Assembly (NCBI GenBank): GCA_017795045.1
Contig: CP051244.1
Location: forward strand, 3,325,702 to 3,389,701
Origin: Allomuricauda sp.
GTDB taxonomy: Bacteria; Bacteroidota; Bacteroidia; Flavobacteriales; Flavobacteriaceae
Direction: 5' to 3'
DNA length: 64,000 nt
Below, in pieces: positions 8,491-17,201 of this stretch. The notes below the pieces were generated by a model that was not told the origin of the DNA, did no database searches, and saw nothing but the letters and a program-made list of their open reading frames with translations. Position 1 is the stretch's first letter. Each line of letters opens with the position of its first letter. Both the position numbers and the translations under genes were made by a program.

Positions 8491-9930
8491 TTATTGCTTC
8501 AAGACAACGTCACTGTATCTGGAGTTGATAGTGATGGACTTATCATCCGTTTTACTGATATAATACCCCTTGTGTATTTGGGCATTATGGTTTTTTGAGG
8601 TTTCCAACACCATGGTTTTCGGGTATGTAAATTCCGAAGCGGTTCCATTCACATAAATAGAAAATGGTACTGATGGCATTTTAAATTCCACCTCTCCGTT
8701 CTCCACCGAAACATCCAGGTCAGTAAAACTCTCGGACACCGCATCAATACTAAGTGCTCCCAATGTACTGTTCACCAAGGCCTTCCCTTTCAAACGCCCA
8801 ATGATCACGTTGGAAGACACCGAGTTCAGTTGTAGCTCCTTTACTTCGTTCAGGTTTACATTTTCGGCAAAATCCGTTTGCAGTTGGCCATAGTTCCATT
8901 GCTGTACCACAATGGGTGAGTAGGAAGCCTTGATATTGGTCTTATGGCCATCAATGGTAGAGGCAAGCAAGCTTGCGTAGGACAAGCTTGCGTTGATATT
9001 CTTGGTATTTGCGGCCAATTTCACCTCTCCGTGCCGTACATCCATTTTAAGTTTGATGTATTTGGGCATTTTGATCTTGATGCGTTTTTTTACCTTGTAC
9101 TCCTTGTGTTCACCATCTTTTGAAGAAAAATAAAACACATTGGTACCATCATTATGGATGCGCATTACCCTTTCATTCTCGCGTCTTATTTCTTCCCGTT
9201 GGTTTCTCATCTCCTCCCGCTGGGCCTTTACTTCCTCCCTAATTTCCACACGGAGCTGTTCCCGGTCTTCCATAAGTTGCTTACGGTCTTCTTGCATCTG
9301 CTTTCGCATTTCCTCCCTTTCCTTGGCCCGATCTTTCAATTGATCGCTCCACTCCTCAAAACGCTTCTTGTACTCCTTGTCAAAATTCTTGTCGAAGTCC
9401 TTTTTCCACTCTTTCAAATATTTGTCCCCGTCCTTTTTATAGGCATCATAATCAAACTCCATAAAAGGCATTGGGGGCATTGGAGGCAGTTCTGGAATGA
9501 CCACCATCTCGGGAATTTCAGGTATCTCGGGAATTTCAACCTCAGCCAAGATATGCTCCACGGAGGGCACTTCGGAAACAACAAAGTCAAAATTGTTGAA
9601 ACCGTGTACCATGGGACCAAAGCTGTTCCCTTGGGTACGCACTTCAATTTCTTTGCTGTTGCCCATGATCTTGATCAAATCCTTCTTAAAATACGATGTG
9701 GCTTCCTCTTCCGTGGCTCCTTCCAGTTCCATCACAGCAGTGACTTCCACCTGGTCCTTGTCCCAGGTTTCAAACTCAATGTCCGCATAACTGGTGTTGA
9801 GGTTGATGACCGCCTCCTTATCCACATTGAAGGTTTCCTTGTACGTTTTCGATTTCTCCTGTGCCCTGATAGCGGAGCCCGCCATCACCAAGAGCATCAG
9901 ACTAAACCATATTTGATGATTCCTGTTCAT
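8491..9930 (-). CDS. Secreted DUF4097-like beta-helix protein with long coiled-coil insert
   Basis: A 479-residue exported protein (signal peptide MNRNHQIWFSLMLLVMAGSA...RAQ). Residues 30-110 and about 285-479 look like the repetitive beta structure of DUF4097/adhesin-head-like proteins (YADIEFETWDKDQVEV; YSDVVLKQ at the end). Between them lie a Pro-rich stretch (residues 131-157) and about 90 residues of highly charged helix (residues 165-255, rich in E, K, R, Q), probably a coiled coil. The start codon lies 29 bases inside the preceding anti-sigma-like gene, so translation is coupled. It is the last gene of a sigma operon and may report on envelope state. Function is inferred from context only. 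Confidence 0.75.
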   Translation of the reverse strand: MNRNHQIWFSLMLLVMAGSAIRAQEKSKTYKETFNVDKEAVINLNTSYADIEFETWDKDQVEVTAVMELEGATEEEATSYFKKDLIKIMGNSKEIEVRTQGNSFGPMVHGFNNFDFVVSEVPSVEHILAEVEIPEIPEIPEMVVIPELPPMPPMPFMEFDYDAYKKDGDKYLKEWKKDFDKNFDKEYKKRFEEWSDQLKDRAKEREEMRKQMQEDRKQLMEDREQLRVEIREEVKAQREEMRNQREEIRRENERVMRIHNDGTNVFYFSSKDGEHKEYKVKKRIKIKMPKYIKLKMDVRHGEVKLAANTKNINASLSYASLLASTIDGHKTNIKASYSPIVVQQWNYGQLQTDFAENVNLNEVKELQLNSVSSNVIIGRLKGKALVNSTLGALSIDAVSESFTDLDVSVENGEVEFKMPSVPFSIYVNGTASEFTYPKTMVLETSKNHNAQIHKGYYISKTDDKSITINSRYSDVVLKQ

Positions 9931-10489
9931 TTTTTGATGATTTTAATTGATTTAACTTTGATTTTAACCGCTGCAACAACTGCAAGCGCAGTTGCAGATT
10001 TTTTACCAAGGCGCCAATGGTCTGATCATTGGGTCCCATCTCATTAAGTTCCTTGTTCAGCAATCTGTATTCGGCATCCAGTTCTGCCAAACGGTCCATA
10101 TAGCTGTCCAACACTTCCTTATTGTCCGAATCGAACTCCAAATCGGAAAGCTCTAGATTGATATTGGTGAGGTAATAATTCTCCACTTTCTTCAAATCTG
10201 GGGACAGATCGCCCAACGAAAGGATTTGTGGAGTCTTGGTCTCGTTTTCCACCACTGGGTTCGTAACAGGGAGTTCCTTTTGCTCTCTTGACAAAAAGAA
10301 AACAGTAACCCCCAAGGCAACTACTACCGAAGCCGCTACCCGTAACCAGAACAACTGGTTGGATTTCCTTTGGGTAGAAGTCGGAAGATCCTTCTCCAAT
10401 TTGGACAGAAACCGGGCCTCATGCCCTTCTTTCATACTAAGCGTCCTTTTCCGCTCTTTGGCGAACATTTCCTTAAGATCCTGTGCCAT
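9902..10489 (-). CDS. Putative anti-sigma factor, single-pass membrane protein
   Basis: A 195-residue protein with a cytoplasmic N-terminus of about 46 residues, one transmembrane helix at about 47-66 (LFWLRVAASVVVALGVTVFF), and a periplasmic part that ends in a Leu/Gln/Lys-rich coiled coil. This is the layout of ECF anti-sigma factors, although no zinc-finger HxxxCxxC motif is present. The start overlaps the end of the sigma gene by 17 bases and its end overlaps the next gene by 29 bases. The gene position is the main reason for the call; sequence similarity to known anti-sigma families is weak. Confidence 0.7.
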   Translation of the reverse strand: MAQDLKEMFAKERKRTLSMKEGHEARFLSKLEKDLPTSTQRKSNQLFWLRVAASVVVALGVTVFFLSREQKELPVTNPVVENETKTPQILSLGDLSPDLKKVENYYLTNINLELSDLEFDSDNKEVLDSYMDRLAELDAEYRLLNKELNEMGPNDQTIGALVKNLQLRLQLLQRLKSKLNQLKSSKNEQESSNMV

Positions 10490-11015
10490 AAGCCATATTT
10501 TTTAAAGTTTCTTTTAACTGTGCCTTTCCCCGAAGCAATCGGGTCCTTGATGCCGAATCCGAGATGTCCAGGATTTCGGCAATCTCCCCATGATCATATC
10601 CTTCCACCAAATAGAGCTGTACCACGTACTGGTATTTGGGAGGCAGCTCCTCAATGGCCTTTTTTACTTCCTCCATGGAAATTCCATCCTCCACCTTCCA
10701 ATCATCCTCTTCAGCTACCTGCATATAATTCTCGTTCAATTCAACCGTTCTTTGGTGTTTCGACTTTAAAAAGTCAATGCTCCCGTTCACCACTATCCGC
10801 TTTAACCATGCCCCGAAGGTCACCTCTCCCTTAAATTGATCTATCCGTTCAAATGCCTTGATAAAGGATTCTTGGAGCACATCCTCTGCATCATCCGGAT
10901 TCTTCAGGAAGCGCATGGCCACCCCGTACATGCCATTGCAGTATTGGCGGTACAGTTTTATCTGGGCCTTACGGTCGTTGGCCTTGCATCTTTCAACCAG
11001 ATCAATTTGAAACAC
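10473..11015 (-). CDS. ECF-type RNA polymerase sigma factor
   Basis: A 180-residue sigma-70-family protein with region 2 (LYRQYCNGMYGVAMRFLKNP, then DAEDVLQESFIKAF for promoter melting) and region 4 (ELPPKYQYVVQLYLVEGYDH, then the helix-turn-helix GEIAEILDISDSASRTRLLR). It lacks regions 1 and 3, as in ECF factors. The start is GTG at 11015; an in-frame TAA lies seven codons upstream and no ATG lies between. It heads an operon with a membrane anti-sigma-like protein and an exported coiled-coil protein, so it probably answers an envelope signal. Its own target promoters are not visible to me. Confidence 0.93.
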   Translation of the reverse strand: MFQIDLVERCKANDRKAQIKLYRQYCNGMYGVAMRFLKNPDDAEDVLQESFIKAFERIDQFKGEVTFGAWLKRIVVNGSIDFLKSKHQRTVELNENYMQVAEEDDWKVEDGISMEEVKKAIEELPPKYQYVVQLYLVEGYDHGEIAEILDISDSASRTRLLRGKAQLKETLKNMAYGTGS

Positions 11016-11114
11016 GGTCGGTTCTATGTTTGATTAATTTGTTGTTCTATGTAAGGACGATGGAAAAAAAGCAACGTTGCAAAATAGTTTTCTTTTGGCG
11101 GTTTTTTAACAAAA

Positions 11115-11142
11115 AAATCCCGTTGAGGGTTCAACGGGATTT
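11115..11142 (-). terminator. Terminator after ohr
   Basis: A 12-bp perfect stem (11115-11126 and 11131-11142, core ATCCCGTTGA) with a 4-base loop. Read on minus it is followed by seven T, directly downstream of the ohr stop. Confidence 0.9.
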
Positions 11143-11167
11143 CTTTCAACATATATACATTAAGCTC

Positions 11168-11593
11168 TTACTCGTCCATAAGAAGGTTCAAGTGTACGGT
11201 AATATTGTCCCGTGTGGCCTTGCTGTACGGACAAATCTCATGGGCTGCATTGATCAAGGTCTCCCCCATTTGCTTATCCACTGTGGGCAGATAGGAATCC
11301 AAGGTAGCTTCCAAGTAAAAACCATCTTCTTCCTTATTGAACTCTATGGTGGCGGTAACAGTATAATCACCCAAATCTTCAATATGGTGTTCCTTGGCCA
11401 CAGCCTCCAAAGCCCCTGCAAAACAGGTGGAATATGCCGCAGCGAAAAGCTCTTCGGGATTGGTGGATGCTGCATTGGGTTTTCCCTTGGAATTGGGCAT
11501 GCTGATATCAAAATCGATTACCCCGTCCTCACTCTGCACATGCCCGGACCTTCCTCCCGTATTGGTGGCCTTACTCTCAAAAATAGTTTTCAT
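11168..11593 (-). CDS. ohr: Organic hydroperoxide resistance protein (Ohr/OsmC family)
   Basis: A 141-residue thiol peroxidase that reduces organic peroxides. The two reactive cysteines are C57 in AAAYSTCFAGAL and C121 in HEICPYSKATRDN, at the spacing expected for Ohr, and the sequence NPEELFAAAYSTC is typical of the family. It is monocistronic, with a strong terminator on its 3' side. No MarR-type OhrR regulator is adjacent, so its control is not visible here. Confidence 0.95.
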   Translation of the reverse strand: MKTIFESKATNTGGRSGHVQSEDGVIDFDISMPNSKGKPNAASTNPEELFAAAYSTCFAGALEAVAKEHHIEDLGDYTVTATIEFNKEEDGFYLEATLDSYLPTVDKQMGETLINAAHEICPYSKATRDNITVHLNLLMDE

Positions 11594-11820
11594 CTGTAAT
11601 AATGTTTATTAAGTTCCTAAAATGGATGGGGCAAAGCCCGCTTTCCATATTTATATGAGAAGTTACCATTTGTAGACGGATGTCCCTAATTACAGTTATT
11701 AAATTTGTGTGAAATAGTGTGGATTCCCTCCCTTCAAAAGCAGTTGCCACAATCAACCCCAATACGGGATAACCCGCAAAAACTTTATACCTTAGTGGTC
11801 CGACTCCATTAAAAAACATC

Positions 11821-12864
11821 TTGGCCAACAAAAAAAATACAACTCCCGGTACCATTTCCAAAATTCAGGAACTACGGAAACAGGAAATTTCCGTGGATAC
11901 CTTGACCAAAGGCCTCTTTGAAGGAAACAAGGCCTTATTGGCCAAAGCCATTACTTTGTTGGAAAGCACCAATCCCATGCATTTTGAAAAGGCCAACGCA
12001 GTCATAGAAAAGTGCCTTACCCAACCTAATTCCAGTATCCGTCTGGGGATTACCGGGGTTCCCGGGGTGGGAAAAAGCTCATTTATTGAAGCCTTGGGCT
12101 CCCTGCTGACCTCAAAAGGAAAAAAGGTGGCCGTCTTGGCAGTAGACCCCACTAGTTCCTTGAGTAAAGGAAGTATTCTTGGAGATAAAACCCGCATGCA
12201 ATCCCTTTCCAAGGATCCCAATGCCTTTATTAGACCCTCCCCTTCGGGCAGTTCTTTGGGCGGAGTGGCCCAAAAGACCCGGGAAAGTATCATCTTGTGT
12301 GAAGCTGCTGGATACGATGTCATTTTGGTGGAAACCGTTGGGGTAGGACAAAGTGAAATTGTGGTACACAGCATGGTGGATTTCTTTTTGCTGTTAAAAT
12401 TATCTGGGGCTGGCGATGAATTGCAAGGCATTAAAAGGGGCATTATGGAAATGGCCGATGCCATTGCCATCAACAAGGCCGATGGTGACAATTTGCAACG
12501 GGCCCAACTGGCCGCTACCGAATTTTCAAGAGCCCTTCACCTCTATCCGCCCAAGGCAAACGGATGGACTCCCAAAGTTTTAAAATGCTCAGCCACAGAG
12601 CATAAGGGCATTCAAGAGATATGGGACATGATTGTAGATTTTGTGGTACAAAATCAGAAAAATGGCCATTTTATAAAAAACAGACAGTTGCAGAACCGAA
12701 ATTGGTTCTTTCAGACCGTGGATGAACAAATCAAGCAGTTTTTTCATCAAAAAGAGTCGTTCAACAAGGCCCAGAAAAAAATGCTGAAGGCCATTGATGA
12801 GAATAAAATCTCCCCCTTTTATGCCGCAAAGCTCCTATTGGAAGATATTACCAAGGAACTTTAA
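11821..12864 (+). CDS. meaB: Methylmalonyl-CoA mutase-associated GTPase MeaB
   Basis: A 347-residue G3E-family GTPase that loads and protects adenosylcobalamin-dependent methylmalonyl-CoA mutase. The P-loop GVPGVGKSSF is at residues 79-88, followed by AVDPTSSLSKGSILGDKTRM, the switch region VETVGVGQSE and the base-recognition motif NKADG. The start is TTG at 11821: the frame has no ATG before the conserved N-terminal helix and an in-frame stop lies at 11770-11772. The mutase genes are not in the window. The next gene has its own promoter. Confidence 0.93.
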   Translation: MANKKNTTPGTISKIQELRKQEISVDTLTKGLFEGNKALLAKAITLLESTNPMHFEKANAVIEKCLTQPNSSIRLGITGVPGVGKSSFIEALGSLLTSKGKKVAVLAVDPTSSLSKGSILGDKTRMQSLSKDPNAFIRPSPSGSSLGGVAQKTRESIILCEAAGYDVILVETVGVGQSEIVVHSMVDFFLLLKLSGAGDELQGIKRGIMEMADAIAINKADGDNLQRAQLAATEFSRALHLYPPKANGWTPKVLKCSATEHKGIQEIWDMIVDFVVQNQKNGHFIKNRQLQNRNWFFQTVDEQIKQFFHQKESFNKAQKKMLKAIDENKISPFYAAKLLLEDITKEL

Positions 12865-12874
12865 ATAAAAGCAA

Positions 12875-12882
12875 TAAATTTG
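12875..12882 (+). promoter_or_regulatory. -7 element for the GT2 operon
   Basis: TAAATTTG matches the Bacteroidota TAnnTTTG consensus and lies 17 bases before the ATG at 12900. I see no clear -33 TTG. Confidence 0.6.
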
Positions 12883-12899
12883 CACAGATTCCAAAACGA

Positions 12900-13862
12900 A
12901 TGAGCACCGTCACCGATTCCCTTTTATCCATAGTGGTCCCGTTGTACAATGAAGAAGACAATGTGGTCCTTCTTACCCAAAAGATCCACGAGAGTCTTGA
13001 AGGGTACAATTACCAAATTGTCTATGTGGACGATTTTTCAACGGACAAGACCCGTATAAAGGTCAAGGAAATGGATGATTCCAAAGTCCATTTGATTGAG
13101 TTGAAGAAGAACTATGGACAAAGTTTGGCCTTGGCCGCTGGTATTGATTACGCCGAAGGGGAATACATTATTACCATGGATGGGGACCTTCAAAATGACC
13201 CCTCTGACATTCCCGAAATGTTGACCTATGCGGTAAGCGGAGAATACGATGTGGTCACGGGTATCCGTCAGAAAAGAAAGGATTCCCTCATTAAAAAGAT
13301 TCCTTCCAAAATTGCCAATTTCTTGGTTCGGAGGGTGACCAAACTCGATATCAAAGACAATGGCTGCGCCCTAAAGGTCTTTACCAAGGATATTGCCAAA
13401 GGACTCAACCTATATGGTGAAATGCACCGTTTTATTACACTGTTGGCGCATTTGGAAGGCGCCCAAATAAAGCAAGTGCCTGTAAAGCATCATGCCCGTC
13501 ATGCCGGGGTTTCCAAATATGGACTGGAACGGGTATTCAAGGTGGTAGCCGATATGATGCTCTTGCTCTTTATTCGAAAATATTTTCAACGACCCATTCA
13601 CCTCTTTGGAATTTTTGGCGTGTTGCTGATCATCCTCGGTATCTTTATCAACCTATATCTGCTTATCGTAAAGCTTGGTTTTGGTGAGGATATCGGTAGT
13701 AGACCCTTACTCATTTTTGGGATGATGTTCATTCTTGGGGGCATTCAACTCTTCACTATCGGTATTGTGATGGAGCTATTGATTCGAACCTATTACGAAT
13801 CCCAACAGAAACGACCCTATCGCATCAAAAAAATCTCTATCGGTGACGGAAAAGCTGCGTAA
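12900..13862 (+). CDS. GT2 glycosyltransferase, polyprenyl-phosphate sugar synthase type
   Basis: A 320-residue membrane-anchored glycosyltransferase of the DPM1/GtrB/ArnC kind, which moves a sugar from a nucleotide to polyprenyl phosphate. The GT-A fold begins with SIVVPLYNEEDN, the metal-binding DxD-like motif is TMDGDLQNDP, and KDNGCALKVF is the usual mid-domain block. Two transmembrane helices follow at roughly residues 232-258 and 267-290. Its stop overlaps the start of the next gene by 20 bases. The substrate sugar cannot be read from sequence. Confidence 0.92.
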   Translation: MSTVTDSLLSIVVPLYNEEDNVVLLTQKIHESLEGYNYQIVYVDDFSTDKTRIKVKEMDDSKVHLIELKKNYGQSLALAAGIDYAEGEYIITMDGDLQNDPSDIPEMLTYAVSGEYDVVTGIRQKRKDSLIKKIPSKIANFLVRRVTKLDIKDNGCALKVFTKDIAKGLNLYGEMHRFITLLAHLEGAQIKQVPVKHHARHAGVSKYGLERVFKVVADMMLLLFIRKYFQRPIHLFGIFGVLLIILGIFINLYLLIVKLGFGEDIGSRPLLIFGMMFILGGIQLFTIGIVMELLIRTYYESQQKRPYRIKKISIGDGKAA

Positions 13863-14715
13863 GAAGCTCATTACAGCTCTGAAAATTGTCATCAGTGCGG
13901 TATTGATTTACTTTATTTTCACCAAAATAGAACTCAAGGACGTTCTGCAGACGTTAAAAAAGAGTGACCCCATCTATCTGGTTTTGGCCATTCTTTTATT
14001 TATCCTTTCAAAAGTATTGGCCGCTTTTAGGCTACAGCTCTACTTTCATCAGATTGGGGCAAGAATTACGCAATTGGCCAACTTAAAGTTATATCTATTA
14101 GGCATGTTCTATAACCTGTTTCTCCCCGGTGGAATTGGCGGTGATGCCTACAAAGGCTACGTAGTCCAAAAAGAATATAAGCCAGGGACAAAGAAAGTGG
14201 TCTCCGTGTTGCTGGTAGACCGATTAAGTGGTATGCTGCTACTGTTTGTCTATGCCTGCGCCTTGGCACTCCTATCTTCCAATACTTTTTTTAATGGATT
14301 GAACGGACTTATTGCTCTGGCCATTCCCCTAAGTGTCGTGGTCTTTTGGTGGGTGAACAAACGCTTTTTCATTTCTGGGTTTCCTGTGTTTTGGAAATCT
14401 TTGGGCTATTCGGCCTTGGTACAATTGGCCCAGTTGGTCTGCGTGTTATGCATTCTGAAATCATTGTCCATTGGATTGGATGTTGTGGAGTACCTTTTTG
14501 TATTCTTGGTTTCTTCCATTGTATCGGTGATTCCATTGACCATTGGTGGAATTGGAAGTAGGGAGGTCACCTTTTTATATGGTGCGGAGTGGTTGGGGTT
14601 GAATGCCAGTACTTCCATTGGCATCAGTTTTACTTTTTTCCTAATCACGGCCTTGGTTTCCCTTATGGGAATGTGTTATCATTTTAAAAAGCCGGAACTG
14701 AAAACAGTTTCCTAA
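13843..14715 (+). CDS. Lysylphosphatidylglycerol synthase TM-region (UPF0104) membrane protein
   Basis: A 290-residue protein with about seven hydrophobic helices and the family signatures FNLFLPGGIGGDAYKGY-like (here FYNLFLPGGIGGDAYKGY) and PLTIGGIGSREVTF. It lacks the soluble aminoacyl-transferase domain, so it is not an MprF. Stand-alone members often sit beside polyprenyl-phosphate sugar synthases, as here, and may move lipid-linked sugars. The start is GTG at 13843, inside the GT2 gene. Its stop overlaps the stop of the convergent GT39 gene by two bases. Confidence 0.88.
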   Translation: MTEKLRKKLITALKIVISAVLIYFIFTKIELKDVLQTLKKSDPIYLVLAILLFILSKVLAAFRLQLYFHQIGARITQLANLKLYLLGMFYNLFLPGGIGGDAYKGYVVQKEYKPGTKKVVSVLLVDRLSGMLLLFVYACALALLSSNTFFNGLNGLIALAIPLSVVVFWWVNKRFFISGFPVFWKSLGYSALVQLAQLVCVLCILKSLSIGLDVVEYLFVFLVSSIVSVIPLTIGGIGSREVTFLYGAEWLGLNASTSIGISFTFFLITALVSLMGMCYHFKKPELKTVS

Positions 14716-16370
14716 TCCAAATGCACCAAATGCATTCGGTTCAATTTCTTCTGACGGGTGTTGGGGTTCAAGAATTTAATCTGAAGGCGGGTAATCCGGA
14801 ATTGGTCCACAGTAATCTGCTCGTGCCAATGGTACCTATCATTTTGGAGTCTTTCCAATTCATGGTCCGTAGCATAGACCCAAACGTCATGCATATCTGC
14901 CAAATCTGATAAGGAAACAATCTTGACGGGCTTTTTGTTATAAAAATCCAAGGCCCAGGTATGTCCTTCCGAAATCTTATAGATCTTATCCACAGGAATG
15001 TTGTTCTCCGCAACTTTCCCAGCCATGGTGGAACCGGCTTGGTATTGAAGCAGGCGTGGGTAAAAATGGGTATTGAGCAATCCATTCAGCAATAACGAGC
15101 TGCAAACTGAAATGGTCAAAATCCTAAGATAAGGCGCCTCTTGTTTCAAACAATAGTAGACAACGCCAGAAAGTGCTGCCAACAACACCAAATAGCCGTA
15201 CCAATGCTCCAACTTGAACACATAAAAGCAAACCAGAACGGTAAAAACGAAGACCAGGCTCAAAATAAAGTACTGTACTATTACCAATACTTTGGCCACC
15301 TTTTCCTTTTGTTCATGATGGATTCGATACAGATATCCTGCTGAAAGCACCGCATACAATGGAATGAGTATGTTCATGTAATGCGGCAGTTTAAACTGCG
15401 CAAAACTGATCAGAAAAAAAAGAATGGAGATGCTGCCAAAGGTCAAGAACTCCAATTGCGGCCTGTAGGCAAACTTTGTTTCCCAAAACGTTTTGAGTTT
15501 CGTCCAGTAGGCTATCAAGGCCAAGACGGTCCAAGGCAAAAACACCCATAAAAAAGTATGGAAGAAGAAAAAGAAATCGCTGCTGTTCTTGCCTACGCCT
15601 TCGCCACTCATCCGTTCAAAACTCTGTTCCCAAAAAATAAAAAAGATACCGCTACGATGGTCTTTTCCCCGAATAATCTTTTCCGGGTGCAAATCAAATT
15701 GGTGATAATAGGCGTAGAGCATGGGGGTTATGGTCAAACCAAAAACTACTAAAGCCACCAATACCTTCCAGTTCATCAATCGCATCCATTTTCGGGTATA
15801 GGCCAAGTGGCAAAGTACCGAAACCCCAATGACCACTAGGGCAATTTGACCTTTGGTTGAAAAAGCCATTCCAGCTCCAAAAGCACCTAAGACTATACCC
15901 TTAAGGGTATTTTTTTCGATGTATGTGACCAACTGCCAAATGGAAAAAATGGCAAAGCCGGTCAAAACCGCATCAGTACGCACATCGATATTCGCCAACA
16001 CAATGGTCTGTGCCGTCATAAAAATTAGGGCAGCAAACCGACCCACATCTTTGTTATAGAGCAATTTCCCCAAACCATGACAGCTATAGGCCCCCAGCAG
16101 GGTCGCCAAAATACCCGGAATCCTGTAAGCCCAGTCGTGTATGCCAAAAATTTTATAGGAGAGTGCCGCCAACCAGTAGTGCATATGTGGTTTGTCCAAA
16201 TATTCCTCTGGTCCTTTGAAGAGGCTCAAAAAATCATTTTCTTGAACCATCCGCATGGCCATGACGGCAAACTGCGCGGAATCGTTCTCGAAAAGGGTCA
16301 CAAACATTCCAGCGATATAGACCAGAACTATCAGGGTAAGTAAAAACCAGTATCTGGTCGTTGAAATCAT
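14712..16370 (-). CDS. GT39-family (ArnT-like) integral membrane glycosyltransferase
   Basis: A 552-residue polytopic protein that transfers a sugar from a polyprenyl-phosphate donor. The acidic motif after the first helix is FENDSAQF, and EEYLDKPHMHYW is the second conserved block of the PMT/ArnT family; about ten or more hydrophobic helices follow, then a soluble C-terminal domain. I chose the ATG at 16370 rather than a longer frame because it forms a 4-base ATGA overlap with the stop of the PAP2 gene. The convergent GT2 (12900-13862) could make its donor. Confidence 0.9.
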   Translation of the reverse strand: MISTTRYWFLLTLIVLVYIAGMFVTLFENDSAQFAVMAMRMVQENDFLSLFKGPEEYLDKPHMHYWLAALSYKIFGIHDWAYRIPGILATLLGAYSCHGLGKLLYNKDVGRFAALIFMTAQTIVLANIDVRTDAVLTGFAIFSIWQLVTYIEKNTLKGIVLGAFGAGMAFSTKGQIALVVIGVSVLCHLAYTRKWMRLMNWKVLVALVVFGLTITPMLYAYYHQFDLHPEKIIRGKDHRSGIFFIFWEQSFERMSGEGVGKNSSDFFFFFHTFLWVFLPWTVLALIAYWTKLKTFWETKFAYRPQLEFLTFGSISILFFLISFAQFKLPHYMNILIPLYAVLSAGYLYRIHHEQKEKVAKVLVIVQYFILSLVFVFTVLVCFYVFKLEHWYGYLVLLAALSGVVYYCLKQEAPYLRILTISVCSSLLLNGLLNTHFYPRLLQYQAGSTMAGKVAENNIPVDKIYKISEGHTWALDFYNKKPVKIVSLSDLADMHDVWVYATDHELERLQNDRYHWHEQITVDQFRITRLQIKFLNPNTRQKKLNRMHLVHLD

Positions 16371-16936
16371 GTCCCTATTTTTTGGAATGCAAATATAGCC
16401 AACTTGGCAAACAACCATCCGAACACCAGGCCTACAACAGCCCCTGTAAATACATCCAAAGGAAAATGAACCCCGATATAAATCCGGCTATAGGCCACCA
16501 AACAAGCCCATATCATAAGGATAAATCCCATGTACCTTACCTTTCCGCAGAACAGGACAGTGAAAAAAGTAGCCGGTCCAAAGGAATTGGCCGCATGGGC
16601 CGAAAAGTAACCGAACTGCCCTCCACAATAGCTTTTCACCAAGCGCATAATCTCACTGATCTCCGGATCATGGCAAGGTCGTAATCGGCCGACACCGTAT
16701 TTAAAAAAATTGGATAGTTGGTCCGTGCAGGTAATCAACAAGGCCACACTTACCAAAATGATGCCTGTCTTTTTCCATCCAAAATTTTTATAGGAGAGAT
16801 AAAGCAGCAGCACATACAGGGGAAATGAATTCCTAGTCTTGGTCATGAACATCCAAAACCCATCCCAAGTGGGGGTCCCCAATCCGTTGAGGAAGAGAAA
16901 AAGGTCTTTGTCGTATTGCAGCAGTTGGTCCAGCAT
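16367..16936 (-). CDS. PAP2-family membrane phosphatase
   Basis: A 189-residue membrane phosphatase with the three PAP2 motifs: KYGVGRLRP, then FSAHAANS in place of PSGH, then SRIYIGVHFPLD. The usual substrate is undecaprenyl diphosphate or another lipid phosphate at the periplasmic face. It starts immediately after the stop of the 75-residue gene and overlaps the GT39 gene by four bases, so recycling of the polyprenyl carrier for that enzyme is a reasonable inference. Confidence 0.92.
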   Translation of the reverse strand: MLDQLLQYDKDLFLFLNGLGTPTWDGFWMFMTKTRNSFPLYVLLLYLSYKNFGWKKTGIILVSVALLITCTDQLSNFFKYGVGRLRPCHDPEISEIMRLVKSYCGGQFGYFSAHAANSFGPATFFTVLFCGKVRYMGFILMIWACLVAYSRIYIGVHFPLDVFTGAVVGLVFGWLFAKLAIFAFQKIGT

Positions 16937-17164
16937 CTACGCGTCGTATCTGGAAACTTCGCGGTCGTAGAATGCCGTGGCCGCCTCAATTAGGCCCTCC
17001 GCTTCTTCGGCAAGTTCTGCCTCATCTTCTTTTGAAAATTCCTCCATCCATTCCACTTCATCATTTTCCAAGTTAATGATGAACCGTGGATACTCGGTAT
17101 GGACGATGAATATCGCATCGGGATGATCTGTATTATCCGCTAAAAGAAATTTGGGCAGTTCCAT
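16937..17164 (-). CDS. Small acidic protein, 75 residues, unknown function
   Basis: The protein begins MELPKFLLADNTDHPDAIFIVHTEYPRFI and has a long acidic helix in its second half (EEFSKEDEAELAEEAEGLIEAA). It has no signal peptide and no membrane segment, so it is cytoplasmic. Its stop directly abuts the ATG of the PAP2 gene (TAGATG), and the MATE gene ends 37 bases upstream, so it is part of that operon. I do not recognise a named family. Confidence 0.8.
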   Translation of the reverse strand: MELPKFLLADNTDHPDAIFIVHTEYPRFIINLENDEVEWMEEFSKEDEAELAEEAEGLIEAATAFYDREVSRYDA

Positions 17165-17201
17165 ATGTTTTTTGATTTAAATCCGGTCAATAAAATCCGA
17201 A

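Noticed and set aside
9154..10047. A 297-codon plus frame opposite the coiled-coil protein gene
   Set aside because: It is the complement of a charged coiled-coil gene, is full of Leu, Phe and His runs, has no domain, and overlaps two well-supported genes.
11030..11599. A 189-codon plus frame opposite ohr
   Set aside because: It runs through the ohr terminator and the whole ohr gene; no protein features.
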